The position numbers and the translations under genes were made by a program. The notes beneath the pieces were generated by a model. That model searched no databases. It was given only the letters and a program-made list of their open reading frames with translations, and had not been told where the DNA came from. Of a stretch of 64,000 nt of DNA, positions 43,557 to 53,256 are shown piece by piece. The first letter of the stretch is position 1; every line of letters starts with the position of its first letter. The stretch comes from Bradyrhizobium iriomotense (GTDB lineage Bacteria > Pseudomonadota > Alphaproteobacteria > Rhizobiales > Xanthobacteraceae): contig NZ_JAFCLP010000004.1 in assembly GCF_018129405.1 (NCBI RefSeq), positions 372,001 to 436,000 of the forward strand, written 5' to 3'.

Positions 43557-45155
43557 CTACGCCGGCGCGCCCGATTTCACGAGCTTGTAGATCACCGAAT
43601 CCATCAGCGCCTGGAACGAGGCGTCGATGATGTTCGGGGAGACGCCGACCGTGGTCCAGCTGTCGCCGTTCTCGTCCTCGCTCTCGATCAGGACGCGCGT
43701 GACCGCGCCGGTGCCGCCGTTGAGGATACGGACGCGGTAGTCGATCAGCTTCAACCCCTCGATGTATTTCTGGTACTTGCCGAGATCCTTGCGCAAGGCA
43801 ACGTCGAGCGCGTTGACGGGGCCGTTGCCTTCGGCCGCCGAGATCAGGTGCTCGCCGGCGACGTCGACCTTGACCACGGCCAGTGCCACCGTGACGCGCT
43901 CGCCGAGCGCGTTGTAGCGCTGCTCGACATTGACGTCGAACTGCTCGACCTCGAAATAATGCGGCACCTTGCCGAGCGTGCGGCGCGCCAGGAGATCGAA
44001 CGAGGCGTTGGCGGATTCATAGGCGTAGCCCTGTGCCTCGCGCTCCTTCAACTCCTCGACGAGGCGTGTCAGCTTCGGATCGCTCTTTTCATAGGCAATG
44101 CCAGCGCGGTCGAGCTCGGCGATGACGTTGGACCGGCCGGCCTGGTCGGACACCAGCACCTTGCGATGGTTGCCGACCAGCTCCGGCAGCACATGCTCGT
44201 AGGTCTGCGGGTCCTTCAGCACGGCGGAGGCGTGGATGCCGGTCTTGGTGACGAAGGCGCTCTCGCCGACATAGGCCGCATGCCGGTTCGGCACGCGGTT
44301 GAGCATGTCGTCGAGCGTGCGCGACACCTTCACCAGCGTCGCGAGCTTCTCCGCGGTGACGCCGATCTCGAAGGCGTCGGCAAAGTCCTTCTTCAATTTC
44401 AGCGTCGGGATCAGCGAGCAGAGATTGGCGTTGCCGCAGCGCTCGCCGAGACCGTTCAGCGTACCCTGAATCTGCCGCGCGCCGGCGCGCACCGCGGCGA
44501 GCGAATTGGCCACTGCCTGCTCGGTGTCGTTATGGGCGTGGATGCCGACGTGGTCACCGGGAATGTGCTTGGTCACCTCGGTGACGATGGCCTCGACCTC
44601 ATTCGGCATGGTGCCGCCATTGGTGTCGCACAGCACCACCCAGCGCGCGCCGGCTTCATAAGCAGCCTTGGCGCAGGCAAGCGCGAAGCTCGCATCTTCC
44701 TTGTAGCCGTCGAAGAAGTGCTCGCAGTCGAGCATGACCTCGCGGCCGACCGCCTTCGCCGCCGCGACGCTGTCGCGGATCGAAGCGAGGTTCTCCTCCT
44801 TGGTCGTCTCCAGCGCAACGCGCACCTGATAGGCCGACGACTTCGCCACGAAGCAGATCGCATCCGCCTTCGCTTCCAAGAGGCCCGCGACGCCGGGGTC
44901 GTTGGAGACCGAGCGCCCTGCCCGCCGCGTCATACCGAAGGCGGTGAAGCGCGCATGTGCGAGCTTGGGCTTGGTCGCAAAGAATTCGCTGTCGAGCGGA
45001 TTGGCGCCGGGATAGCCGCCCTCGACATAGTCGATGCCGAGGTCGTCGAGCATCGCCGCGATGACTTGCTTGTCGGTCAGTGTGAAATCGACACCGTTGG
45101 TCTGCGCCCCATCGCGCAGCGTGGTATCGAACAAATAGAGACGCTGCTTGCTCAT
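43557..45155 (-). CDS. cimA: (R)-citramalate synthase CimA
   Basis: The 532-residue protein belongs to the isopropylmalate/citramalate synthase family (LYLFDTTLRDGAQTNGVDF, VEGGYPGANPLDSEF, GIHAHNDTEQAVANSLAAVRAGARQIQGTLNGLGERCGNANL, then the C-terminal LeuA-like regulatory domain). Residues in GVDFTLTDK and GGYPGANP suit citramalate rather than isopropylmalate synthase. It condenses acetyl-CoA with pyruvate, giving a threonine-independent route to isoleucine. ATG 45155 overlaps the GNAT gene stop by 4 bp, so it ends an overlapped operon from cysS. Confidence 0.9.
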   Translation of the reverse strand: MSKQRLYLFDTTLRDGAQTNGVDFTLTDKQVIAAMLDDLGIDYVEGGYPGANPLDSEFFATKPKLAHARFTAFGMTRRAGRSVSNDPGVAGLLEAKADAICFVAKSSAYQVRVALETTKEENLASIRDSVAAAKAVGREVMLDCEHFFDGYKEDASFALACAKAAYEAGARWVVLCDTNGGTMPNEVEAIVTEVTKHIPGDHVGIHAHNDTEQAVANSLAAVRAGARQIQGTLNGLGERCGNANLCSLIPTLKLKKDFADAFEIGVTAEKLATLVKVSRTLDDMLNRVPNRHAAYVGESAFVTKTGIHASAVLKDPQTYEHVLPELVGNHRKVLVSDQAGRSNVIAELDRAGIAYEKSDPKLTRLVEELKEREAQGYAYESANASFDLLARRTLGKVPHYFEVEQFDVNVEQRYNALGERVTVALAVVKVDVAGEHLISAAEGNGPVNALDVALRKDLGKYQKYIEGLKLIDYRVRILNGGTGAVTRVLIESEDENGDSWTTVGVSPNIIDASFQALMDSVIYKLVKSGAPA

Positions 45156-45643
45156 GGCGCCGCTCCAAGCGTCTTCTTCATGGTGGTGTTGGCGAGCCAC
45201 TCGTCGTTGATGGTGACGCTGTTGCGCTGCTGGGCGGTGTAGCCGCGCTTGGCGAAGAAGCCCTTCGCGGTGTCGCTGGCATCGACCGTCAGACTCTTGG
45301 CGCCGCGGCCACCGGCGAGCTTCTCCAGCGCATCGACCAGCATGGTCGCGATGCCCTGCCCGCTGACGGCCGGATGCACGTAGAGCATCCGGATGTGATC
45401 GGTGCCGCGCAGCGAGGCGAAGCCGACGGGCGAGCCCTCGAGCGTCGCGATCAGCGTCAGGTCAGAGGCGAGGTGCTTGCCGAACTCCTCGTCCTCCGCC
45501 GCCTCCATCCAGGCCTGCTGCTGCGCTTCGCTGTAGTCATCGCCGGTCAGTTGCTCGATGCTGGCGGTGAAGATCGCGGCGAGCACCGGCGCGTCATCAG
45601 GCAGGAAGGGCCTAAGTGCGGGCTTTGGCAAAGTCTGTCCCAT
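45152..45643 (-). CDS. GNAT-family N-acetyltransferase
   Basis: The 163-residue GNAT has the acetyl-CoA binding block MLYVHPAVSGQGIATMLVDALEKLA (about residues 94-118) and the C-terminal LTVDASDTAKGFFAKRGYTAQQR, typical of this fold. Start ATG 45643 is used because upstream residues are non-conserved. It lies 5 bp downstream of the 37-aa gene and overlaps cimA by 4 bp. Its substrate is not predictable. Confidence 0.88.
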   Translation of the reverse strand: MGQTLPKPALRPFLPDDAPVLAAIFTASIEQLTGDDYSEAQQQAWMEAAEDEEFGKHLASDLTLIATLEGSPVGFASLRGTDHIRMLYVHPAVSGQGIATMLVDALEKLAGGRGAKSLTVDASDTAKGFFAKRGYTAQQRNSVTINDEWLANTTMKKTLGAAP

Positions 45644-45648
45644 CGTCC

Positions 45649-45762
45649 TCACCACATCCCATAGAGTTTCAGCACGATCGCCACGGCGGCGCCGAGCAGC
45701 AGGATTTTTAGCGCGATATAGTAGAGCCAGTGTCGCGGGAACGGCGTGTCGGGTCGCTTCAT
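45649..45762 (-). CDS. 37-aa single-span microprotein in the cysS operon
   Basis: The start ATG 45762 overlaps the cysS stop (ATGA, 45759-45762) and the stop is 5 bp from the GNAT start. The product, [12 protein letters not shown] then [23 protein letters not shown], is one membrane helix with a short basic N-terminus. Overlap on one side and tight spacing on the other, with no leftover bases, support a real gene. No family is known to me. Confidence 0.7.
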   Translation of the reverse strand: MKRPDTPFPRHWLYYIALKILLLGAAVAIVLKLYGMW

Positions 45763-47141
45763 CGCGCGATCTCCCAGGTCGTCCCGTCCTTGGAGTCCTT
45801 GATCGCAACGCCCATCGCTGCGAGCAGATCGCGGATGCGGTCGGATTCCTTGAAATCTTTCCGCGCACGCGCGGCTGTCCGCTCCGCAAGCAGACGCTCG
45901 ACTTCCCCGGCATCGACGCCGCTCGCCTGCTGCTTGCGGCTTTCCCACTGCGCGGCACTCTCCGAGAGGAAACCGAGCAGCCGCAACGAGCCCGCAAGAC
46001 CAGCGATATCGTTACTGCGCAGGCCGTGCAGCGCCGCGATCGCCTGCGGCGTATTGAGGTCGTCGAGCAGCGGCTCGACCACGGACGCGGCGGGCGCGGC
46101 GGGCGCGACATCGGCCGCGACGCGATACCAGTCGTCGAGCGTCTTGGCGCTCTCCTCCAGCGACTTCATGGTCCAGTCGATCGGCGAGCGATAATGCGTC
46201 TTCAGCATGTTGAGGCGCAGCACCTCACCCGGCCAGTCCTTGAGCAGCTCGTGGATCGTGATGAAGTTGCCGAGGCTCTTCGACATCTTCTCGCTCTCGA
46301 CCTGCAGGAAGCCGTTGTGCATCCAGTAGTTCGCCATCCGCTCCTGGTGAAACGCGCAGCAGGTCTGCGCGACCTCGTTCTCGTGATGCGGAAACACGAG
46401 ATCGATGCCGCCGCCATGAATGTCGAAATGCTCGCCGAGATGCTTCCAGGCCATGGCCGAGCACTCGATGTGCCAGCCAGGACGGCCCTCGGCCTTGATG
46501 CCGGCCGGCGACGGCCATGACGGCTCGCCCGGCTTGGACGGCTTCCACAGCACAAAGTCGGTGTTGCCCTTCTTGTAAGGCGCGACATCGACGCGGGCGC
46601 CGGCGATCATCTCGTCCAGCGAGCGATTGGACAGCGCGCCATAGCGCGGCAGCGTGGAATTCGCCGCGTTCATCGCCTGCGGCGAGAACAGCACATGGTC
46701 CTCGGCGGCATAGGCAAAGCCGCGGGCGACCAGCTTCTCGATGATCTCGCGCATTTCGGCGATATGCTCGGTCGCGCGCGGCTCGACGCTCGGCCGCAGC
46801 GCACCGAGCGCATCGACGTCGGCATGAAACTGCCTGCCGGTCTGCTCGGTGACTTTGCGGATCGCCTCGTTCAGGGGCAGGCCGGGAAAGTCGCGCTCGG
46901 CGCGGTCGTTGATCTTGTCGTCGACGTCGGTGATGTTGCGGACATATTTGACGTGGGCTTCGCCATAGAGATGGCGCAGCAGCCGAAACAGCACGTCGAA
47001 CACGATCACCGGCCGCGCATTGCCGATATGGGCGAAGTCATAGACCGTCGGTCCGCAGACATACATGCGGACGTTCTTCGCATCGAGCGGCACGAAGGGA
47101 CGCTTTTCCCGGCTCAGCGTATCGTGAAGGCGTAATTCCAT
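45759..47141 (-). CDS. cysS: Cysteinyl-tRNA synthetase
   Basis: The 460-residue class I synthetase has the zinc-binding/ATP motif [21 protein letters not shown] (HIGH as HIGN), zinc ligands near [14 protein letters not shown] and HHENEVAQT, and KMSKS in [11 protein letters not shown]. It charges tRNA-Cys in the cytoplasm. It heads an overlapped operon (microprotein, GNAT, cimA) that links cysteine charging with isoleucine precursor synthesis. Confidence 0.95.
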   Translation of the reverse strand: MELRLHDTLSREKRPFVPLDAKNVRMYVCGPTVYDFAHIGNARPVIVFDVLFRLLRHLYGEAHVKYVRNITDVDDKINDRAERDFPGLPLNEAIRKVTEQTGRQFHADVDALGALRPSVEPRATEHIAEMREIIEKLVARGFAYAAEDHVLFSPQAMNAANSTLPRYGALSNRSLDEMIAGARVDVAPYKKGNTDFVLWKPSKPGEPSWPSPAGIKAEGRPGWHIECSAMAWKHLGEHFDIHGGGIDLVFPHHENEVAQTCCAFHQERMANYWMHNGFLQVESEKMSKSLGNFITIHELLKDWPGEVLRLNMLKTHYRSPIDWTMKSLEESAKTLDDWYRVAADVAPAAPAASVVEPLLDDLNTPQAIAALHGLRSNDIAGLAGSLRLLGFLSESAAQWESRKQQASGVDAGEVERLLAERTAARARKDFKESDRIRDLLAAMGVAIKDSKDGTTWEIAR

Positions 47142-47424
47142 ATGGATACCCGTCGGCTGTTGGCCGGGCGTCCAGTGCTCTCAATGTGTTTGAGAAAAGA
47201 CGGCTCCAGCCAGCGAATCGCTAGCTCGTAATCTCGCAAATGATGCAAATGGCGAGGAGACCGTTCATGCGGGAACATATGGGCTATGAGGTGCCCTGAC
47301 GTCAAGAGAGCCGCGAAAATGCCGTCTTCTGCCCGCAATGCGCGCCGGACCGCCGCAATGGTTCCATTCCCCTTAACCTTTTGAGTTTATTAAGCGCGGG
47401 CGGTCTCCAGCCCCCGGTGCCCCC

Positions 47425-47730
47425 ATGCGATCCCTGCTCGCGCTCGTCTCCTTTGCCACCCTCGTCGCGGCCTCCGGCGCATTTGCCGAGACCCGCGTCT
47501 TCATCATCGCCAACCAGGCGGACGGCTACGGCGTCGACCAGTGCCTGGCCAGGGGCGACAAATGCGGCGCGCAGGTCGCACGCACCTACTGCCAGTCACG
47601 GGATTTTGCCCAGGCATCAAGCTATCGCCGGGTCGATCCCGACGAAATTACCGGCTCTGTCCCCAAAACCGGCGCAAACTGCTCCCATGGCCATTGCAAC
47701 GAATATGTCGCAATCACCTGCCAGCGCTGA
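47425..47730 (+). CDS. Small secreted cysteine-containing protein
   Basis: The 101-residue product has a signal peptide (LLALVSFATLVAASGAFA, cleavage near residue 22) and a mature part with six cysteines (QCLARGDKCGAQVARTYCQ, ANCSHGHCNEYVAITCQR). The even number suggests disulfides in the periplasm or outside. I do not recognise a named family. It stands alone, about 140 bp upstream of the DUF2865 gene on the same strand. Confidence 0.7.
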   Translation: MRSLLALVSFATLVAASGAFAETRVFIIANQADGYGVDQCLARGDKCGAQVARTYCQSRDFAQASSYRRVDPDEITGSVPKTGANCSHGHCNEYVAITCQR

Positions 47731-47871
47731 ATTCCCTCGGAGCTGGCGGACCTTAGGACCAGTCTTCGGCCCCTGAAACGACGTGACGATGCCGCAGGAA
47801 GCGGCTATGGGAGGGCGCGCTTCGGCCCCCAAGTTACTTGGAAAGTCACGCTGGGCCGTGACCTCGCTAGA

Positions 47872-49077
47872 ATGGCGGATATGCCTGAACTTTTGTCTCT
47901 CTCCCGTGCCCGCTCCCTTCTTGCCTGCACCGTGCTCCTCGGCACCGTCGTGCTCGCCAATGGCGCTTTCGCGCAGGCCGGCCCGCCCGGCGGCCCGCCG
48001 CCTCAGCCCGGCCAGAACGGGCTCGGCCCCAATCCGATGTGCGCGCGGCTGGAAGGCCAGCTCGTCGCGCTCGATCGTGGCGGCGGCGGCGGCGATCCCG
48101 CGCGCGAGGACCAGATCCGCCGTTACCAGGATTCCCAGGCCAAGCAGCAGGCCGAGCTCGACCGCGTCACCATGCAGGCCAAGCGCATGGGCTGCGATTC
48201 CTCCGGCTTCTTCTCGCTGTTCAACGGCCAATCCGCGCAGTGCGGGCCGGTCAACACCCAGATCCAGCAGATGCGCGCCAATCTGGATCAGATCACCGGC
48301 AATCTCGAGAGGCTGCGAGGCGGCGCCGGTGGCTTCAGCCCGGAGCGCGACAATCAGCGCCGCTCGGTGCTGATGGCGCTGGCGCAGAACAATTGCGGCC
48401 CGCAATATGCCAATGCCGCGCAATCGCAAGGCGGCGGCAACTTCCTGAGCAATCTGTTCGGCGGCAACAACAACCCGAACAATCCGCAGAGCGTGCCGCC
48501 CTCCGACCTCGGCCCGCAATCCGGCACCTTCCGCACCGTGTGCGTGCGCACCTGCGACGGCGCCTATTTCCCGATCTCTTTTGCCACCGTGCCGGCGCGC
48601 TTCCCCGACGACGAGAAGACCTGCAAGGCGCTGTGCCCGGCCGCGGAAGCCGTGCTCTACACCCATCGCAATCCCGGCGAGGACATGAACTCGGCAGTCT
48701 CCATCGGCGGCCAGCCCTACACGGCGCTGCCGACCGCGTTCAAATTCCGCAGCGAGTTCAACCCGTCCTGCTCCTGCAAGGCGGCCGGACAGACCTGGGC
48801 CGATGCGCTCAAATCGGCCGACGATAAGGCCGCCGCCGAGCAGCAGGGTGACATCATCGTCACCGAGGAGAGCGCCAGGAAGATGCAGCAGCAGCGGCTC
48901 AACAAGGGCGCACCGCAGCCTGCCAATGCCAAGAAGGGCGCGACTCCGGCGGCGCCGACGACGGCCACCGCACCGGCCGCGACACCGCCGGCGGATACCA
49001 CCCCGGCTGCGCCGAGCTCAGAGAACAAGGCGATCCGTTCGGTCGGCCCGACCTTCCTGCCGCAGCAGCAGAAGTAG
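47872..49077 (+). CDS. DUF2865 secreted protein
   Basis: The 401-residue protein has a signal peptide (LLACTVLLGTVVLANGAFAQ, cleavage near residue 35), a proline-rich start of the mature protein, and a DUF2865 core: TFRTVCVRTCDGAYFPISFATVPARFPDDEKTCKALCPAAEAVLY and NPSCSCKAAGQTW. The C-terminal 90 residues are low complexity (Ala/Thr/Pro). It is found in many rhizobia; function unknown, possibly cell-envelope related. Confidence 0.88.
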   Translation: MADMPELLSLSRARSLLACTVLLGTVVLANGAFAQAGPPGGPPPQPGQNGLGPNPMCARLEGQLVALDRGGGGGDPAREDQIRRYQDSQAKQQAELDRVTMQAKRMGCDSSGFFSLFNGQSAQCGPVNTQIQQMRANLDQITGNLERLRGGAGGFSPERDNQRRSVLMALAQNNCGPQYANAAQSQGGGNFLSNLFGGNNNPNNPQSVPPSDLGPQSGTFRTVCVRTCDGAYFPISFATVPARFPDDEKTCKALCPAAEAVLYTHRNPGEDMNSAVSIGGQPYTALPTAFKFRSEFNPSCSCKAAGQTWADALKSADDKAAAEQQGDIIVTEESARKMQQQRLNKGAPQPANAKKGATPAAPTTATAPAATPPADTTPAAPSSENKAIRSVGPTFLPQQQK

Positions 49078-49130
49078 GCCCTAACCGTCATGCCCTGTGA
49101 AGGCGGCCGCCAGGTGCGGCCGTTTCACTG

Positions 49131-50039
49131 TTACTGCTCGCCCTCACGACTCCAGGGGAAGAGGTTGGCCGGAAAGTCCGCCGCATAGCGCCTTCCCTTC
49201 GGTGGGGGCGGCGGCGCGTCCGGTGGATTCGGATTGGGCTCGACCACCCTCCGGTAGAGGTGCCATGTGGCATGACCGAGTACCGGCAGAACGACGGCGA
49301 GACCGACGAACAGCGGCAGCGAGCCGATCACCAGCAGCGCCGCGACGATCAGCCCCCACCCCGCCATCGCGACCGGATTGGCGGCCACCACCCGCAGCGA
49401 TGTACGGATCGCGTCGATCGCGGTGGAATGCCGGTCGAGCATCAACGGGAACGACACGACACTGACGCACAGGGCAACGACCGCGAACAGGAAGCCGACG
49501 CCGCATCCGATGACAATCAGCGACCATCCTTCCGGCGTGGTCAGGACTCGCGTTGCGAAGTCGGGAATGCTGGCAGCCGGCGCGTGACCGAAGATCGTGA
49601 CGTAGATCGCGTTGGCGACGCCGATCCAGGCCCCGAACAGGACCAGCAGCAGCACGCCGAGCTCGACCATTGCGCCGAGCGAGGGCGCGCGCAGCACCTT
49701 GATCGCGTCCCACGCTTCGACCTCCTCGCCTCGTTCGCGGCGACGACTGAGCTCGTAAAGGCCGATCGCAGCAAACGGGCCGATCAGGGCAAATCCCGCA
49801 GCCAGCGGAAAAAGCAGCGGCAGGACGGAATGGCCAAGGACCATCCTGAACAGGACGAGGCCGAGGACGGGATAAATCGCGCACACGACGATTGCGTGAC
49901 TTGGCATCGCCTTGAAATCTTCCCAGCCCAGGCGCAGCGCCTCGCCGAGGTCAGACAGGCTGATCTTGCGAATGGGATAGGAGACCGCTTCGCCGAAGAT
50001 GTGCCGTCTTACGATGTTGTCGGAATACAGAGTGGCCAT
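49131..50039 (-). CDS. DUF2189 membrane protein
   Basis: The 302-residue product from ATG 50039 (ribosome site GGGAGGG) has six hydrophobic segments, for example VCAIYPVLGLVLFRMVLGHS, GAMVELGVLLLVLFGAWIGVA and GWGLIVAALLVIGSLPLFVGLA. The N-terminal YPIRKISLSDLGEALRLGWEDFKAMPSHA is characteristic of DUF2189. The family is often next to terminal oxidase genes, and here it is divergent from coxMNOP, separated by 532 bp. A role in oxidase assembly is suspected, not shown. Confidence 0.82.
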   Translation of the reverse strand: MATLYSDNIVRRHIFGEAVSYPIRKISLSDLGEALRLGWEDFKAMPSHAIVVCAIYPVLGLVLFRMVLGHSVLPLLFPLAAGFALIGPFAAIGLYELSRRRERGEEVEAWDAIKVLRAPSLGAMVELGVLLLVLFGAWIGVANAIYVTIFGHAPAASIPDFATRVLTTPEGWSLIVIGCGVGFLFAVVALCVSVVSFPLMLDRHSTAIDAIRTSLRVVAANPVAMAGWGLIVAALLVIGSLPLFVGLAVVLPVLGHATWHLYRRVVEPNPNPPDAPPPPPKGRRYAADFPANLFPWSREGEQ

Positions 50040-50571
50040 GGACGCACCCTCCCGTGCTGAAAGTCGCGGTTTCCTCACACGCGCTTTCCAGCCACGCGTG
50101 TCCGCCTGACGAGCAGGAAACGCGATGGGTCGGGTACGGCAACCCAGGTTCAGCGAACGAGCCTGGCCGGACGGAACCCGTCGCGACCTGCCTCGTAAGC
50201 TTAGCGCGCGCGGAGCACGGCTGCACTCACGGTTGGGTGAATTGTGCACCAGCGCAGATTTGTGCGTTGCATCAGCCAGGCCCAATATGCGCACCTGATG
50301 CCTTGTCGACTTGCCGCGCGATGGCGACGACGCCACGTCGGTGCACCTACATTGCTCTATTGACGCCGGATTGGGCTGGTATCATTTTAGACGCAGACGC
50401 CCTTGGAGTTGATGGTCGCGAGCGTTCTCTCGATATCGCGACCAGCGGAATGGGCGAGGCAACAGGCCGGCGATGGCAAAGATGCCAACCAAGAAAGGCC
50501 AGCCATCGCGACAGACATGAGCTCCGCCCTGGATTCGTATCCGCAGCCTTTGATGGCAAGGATGGATCAGG
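50040..50571. other. Gene-free control region upstream of coxM
   Basis: 532 bp separate the divergent DUF2189 and coxM genes. I see no convincing frame on either strand; apparent ones are low-quality shadows. A TTGACG (50360) with TATCAT (50380) has only 14 bp between, too short for a standard promoter, so no promoter is called. No FixK-like TTGA-N6-TCAA box is visible. Confidence 0.5.
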
Positions 50572-51405
50572 ATGGCTGTCGCTCTGATACTGCTCTTGGT
50601 CGCAATCGGCTCGGTGCTGTTTCACCTCTACAGCCCGTGGTGGTGGACGCCAATCGCCACCGACTGGAGCTACATCGACCACACGATCAACATCACGTTC
50701 TGGATCACCGGGTTCGTCTTTACCGCGGTCATCGCCTTCATGGCCTATTGCGTCTTCCGCTTCCACCACAAGGAAGGAAGACGGGCGGACTACAATCCGG
50801 AAAACAAAAGGCTTGAATGGTGGCTCAGTGTCGGGACCGGCATCGGCGTCGCCGCCATGCTGGCACCCGGCCTGGTCGTCTGGCACCAGTTCGTGACGGT
50901 TCCGGCAGACGCGACCGAGATCGAGGTCATGGGCCAGCAATGGCAATGGAGCTTCCGCTTGCCTGGCAAGGACAGCAGGCTGGGCACGTCAGACGTCCGT
51001 AACATCAGCCCCGAAAACCCGATGGGCCTCAATCGCGACGATCCGCATGGGCAGGACGACGTCGTGATCGAAAATGGCGACCTGCATCTTCCGATCGGCA
51101 AGCCGGTCAAGGTCCTGCTCCGCTCCGTCGATGTCCTGCACGATTTCTACGTGCCGGAGTTCCGGGCCAAGATGGACATGGTGCCGGGCATGGTCACCTA
51201 CTTCTGGATCAAGCCGATCCGGACCGGGACCTTTGACGTTCTCTGCGCAGAGCTTTGCGGTGCCGCTCATTATCAGATGCGGGCCAAAGTCATCGTCGAG
51301 GAAGAGAGCGACTATCACGCCTGGCTCGGCCAGCAGAAGACGTTTGCCGAATTGTCGGGCCGAAACGCGGTCGTGAGGGCGACGTACCAATCCGGCGGCA
51401 AGTAG
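50572..51405 (+). CDS. coxM: Cytochrome c oxidase subunit II (CoxM type)
   Basis: The 277-residue subunit has three hydrophobic segments near the N-terminus (VALILLLVAIGSVLFHLY, FWITGFVFTAVIAFMAYCVF, GTGIGVAAMLAPGLVVW) and the CuA domain with VMGQQWQWSFRLP, DVLHDFYVPEFRAKMDMVPG and CAELCGAAHYQM, all CuA ligands present. It lacks a fused cytochrome c. Translation starts at ATG 50572 with AAGGA about 9 bp upstream. First gene of the coxMNOP-type operon. Confidence 0.9.
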   Translation: MAVALILLLVAIGSVLFHLYSPWWWTPIATDWSYIDHTINITFWITGFVFTAVIAFMAYCVFRFHHKEGRRADYNPENKRLEWWLSVGTGIGVAAMLAPGLVVWHQFVTVPADATEIEVMGQQWQWSFRLPGKDSRLGTSDVRNISPENPMGLNRDDPHGQDDVVIENGDLHLPIGKPVKVLLRSVDVLHDFYVPEFRAKMDMVPGMVTYFWIKPIRTGTFDVLCAELCGAAHYQMRAKVIVEEESDYHAWLGQQKTFAELSGRNAVVRATYQSGGK

Positions 51406-51471
51406 GGAAGAAAATGCCGCCGCGGACGTGGATCGGACGCGTAATCGCGCCGAGGAAACGGAGAGTGTTCT

Positions 51472-53256
51472 ATGGTCGATGTTCCATATGATGGGATCGC
51501 CGGCACTGCCATTCCGCCTGCCGAAGTGCCTGATGTCGAGCTCTACCACCCGAAGAGCTGGCTGACGCGGTATGTGTTTTCGCAGGACGCCAAGATCATC
51601 GCCATTCAGTACTCGCTGACCGCATCGGCCATTGGGCTCGTGGCCCTGGTGCTGTCGTGGCTGATGCGACTGCAACTGGGATTTCCCGGCACATTCTCCT
51701 TTATCGATGCCAACCAATATCTCCAGTTCATCACCATGCACGGCATGATCATGGTGATCTACCTGCTCACCGCACTGTTCCTTGGAGGCTTCGGCAACTA
51801 CCTGATCCCGCTGATGGTCGGTGCGCGGGACATGGTCTTTCCCTATGTGAACATGCTGAGCTATTGGGTCTACCTGCTCGCAGTTCTGGTGCTGGCGTCG
51901 ACCTTCTTCGTGCCCGGCGGCCCCACCGGCGCCGGCTGGACGCTGTATCCGCCACAGGCAATCCTTTCAGGAACGCCCGGACAGGATTGGGGCATCGTTC
52001 TGATGCTGGCCTCCTTGATCCTGTTCATCATCGGCTTCACGATGGGCGGACTGAACTATGTGGTGACCGTGCTCCAGGCACGCACCCGTGGCATGACCTT
52101 GATGCGTCTGCCCCTGACCGTTTGGGGCATCTTCACGGCGACCGTCATGGCGCTGCTGGCATTCCCTGCACTGTTCGTCGGCTCGGTGATGTTGCTGCTC
52201 GACCGTCTCTTGGGAACCAGTTTCTTCATGCCCGCCCTCATCGAGATGGGCCAGCTCAGCAAATACGGCGGCGGCAGTCCGCTCCTGTTTCAGCACCTGT
52301 TCTGGTTCTTCGGTCACCCTGAGGTCTACATCGTCGCCTTGCCGGCCTTCGGAATCGTCTCCGACCTGATCAGCACGCATGCGCGAAAGAACATCTTCGG
52401 CTATCGCATGATGGTCTGGGCGATCGTCGCGATCGGTGCACTCAGCTTCGTCGTGTGGGCGCACCACATGTATGTGAGCGGCATGTATCCTTATTTCGGG
52501 TACTTCTTCGCCACCACGACGCTCATCATCGCGATCCCCACTGCCATCAAGGTCTATAACTGGGTACTCACCCTGTGGCGTGGCGATATCCATCTCACCG
52601 TGCCGATGCTGTTCGCGCTCGGCTTCATCATCACCTTCGTGAACGGCGGACTGACCGGCCTGTTCCTCGGCAACGTCGTCGTGGATGTGCCCCTGTCCGA
52701 CACCATGTTCGTCGTCGCGCATTTCCATATGGTGATGGGCGTTGCGCCAATCATGGTGGTGCTCGGGGCGATCTATCATTGGTATCCAAAGGTCACGGGG
52801 CGAATGCTGAACGCCGGCCTGGGGAAGTTTCATTTCTGGGTTACGTTCCTCGGCGCCTATCTGATCTTCTTCCCCATGCACTATCTCGGGCTGCTCGGCG
52901 TTCCACGCCGGTACTTCGAACTCGGCGACGCCGCGTTCATTCCGCCTTCGGCGCACTCGCTGAACGCCTTCATCACCGTGGTGGCCCTCACCGTGGGCTT
53001 CGCCCAGATGACGTTCCTGTTCAATTTGGTCTGGAGCCTGTTCGAGGGCGAGCCGTCGGGCGGTAATCCATGGCGAGCGACTTCGCTGGAATGGCAGACA
53101 CCCGAGACGCCGCCAGGACACGGCAACTGGGGCAAGGAGCTCCCGATCGTCTATCGCTGGGCCTATGACTACAGCGTGCCGGGAGCCGCGCAGGACTTCA
53201 TTCCGCAGAACCAGCCGCCCACGAACACGGGGGCCGTTCAAGGAGCCGCTTCGTGA
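51472..53256 (+). CDS. coxN: Haem-copper oxidase subunit I (CoxN type)
   Basis: The 594-residue catalytic subunit has 12 membrane helices and all haem/CuB ligands: ITMHGMIMVIYL, FWFFGHPEVYIVALPAFG (CuB His and cross-linked Tyr), VWAHHMYVSGM, and VAHFHMVMGVA. The K-channel region and HPEVY Tyr place it in the A-type oxidases. It reduces oxygen at the haem-CuB centre. ATG 51472 is preceded by GAGGAAACGGAGAG. The next gene overlaps by 4 bp. Confidence 0.95.
   Translation: MVDVPYDGIAGTAIPPAEVPDVELYHPKSWLTRYVFSQDAKIIAIQYSLTASAIGLVALVLSWLMRLQLGFPGTFSFIDANQYLQFITMHGMIMVIYLLTALFLGGFGNYLIPLMVGARDMVFPYVNMLSYWVYLLAVLVLASTFFVPGGPTGAGWTLYPPQAILSGTPGQDWGIVLMLASLILFIIGFTMGGLNYVVTVLQARTRGMTLMRLPLTVWGIFTATVMALLAFPALFVGSVMLLLDRLLGTSFFMPALIEMGQLSKYGGGSPLLFQHLFWFFGHPEVYIVALPAFGIVSDLISTHARKNIFGYRMMVWAIVAIGALSFVVWAHHMYVSGMYPYFGYFFATTTLIIAIPTAIKVYNWVLTLWRGDIHLTVPMLFALGFIITFVNGGLTGLFLGNVVVDVPLSDTMFVVAHFHMVMGVAPIMVVLGAIYHWYPKVTGRMLNAGLGKFHFWVTFLGAYLIFFPMHYLGLLGVPRRYFELGDAAFIPPSAHSLNAFITVVALTVGFAQMTFLFNLVWSLFEGEPSGGNPWRATSLEWQTPETPPGHGNWGKELPIVYRWAYDYSVPGAAQDFIPQNQPPTNTGAVQGAAS

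Noticed and set aside
50340-50390. TTGACG...TATCAT as a sigma-70 promoter for coxM
   Set aside because: The gap is 14 bp, too short for a normal promoter, and it is about 180 bp upstream of the start.
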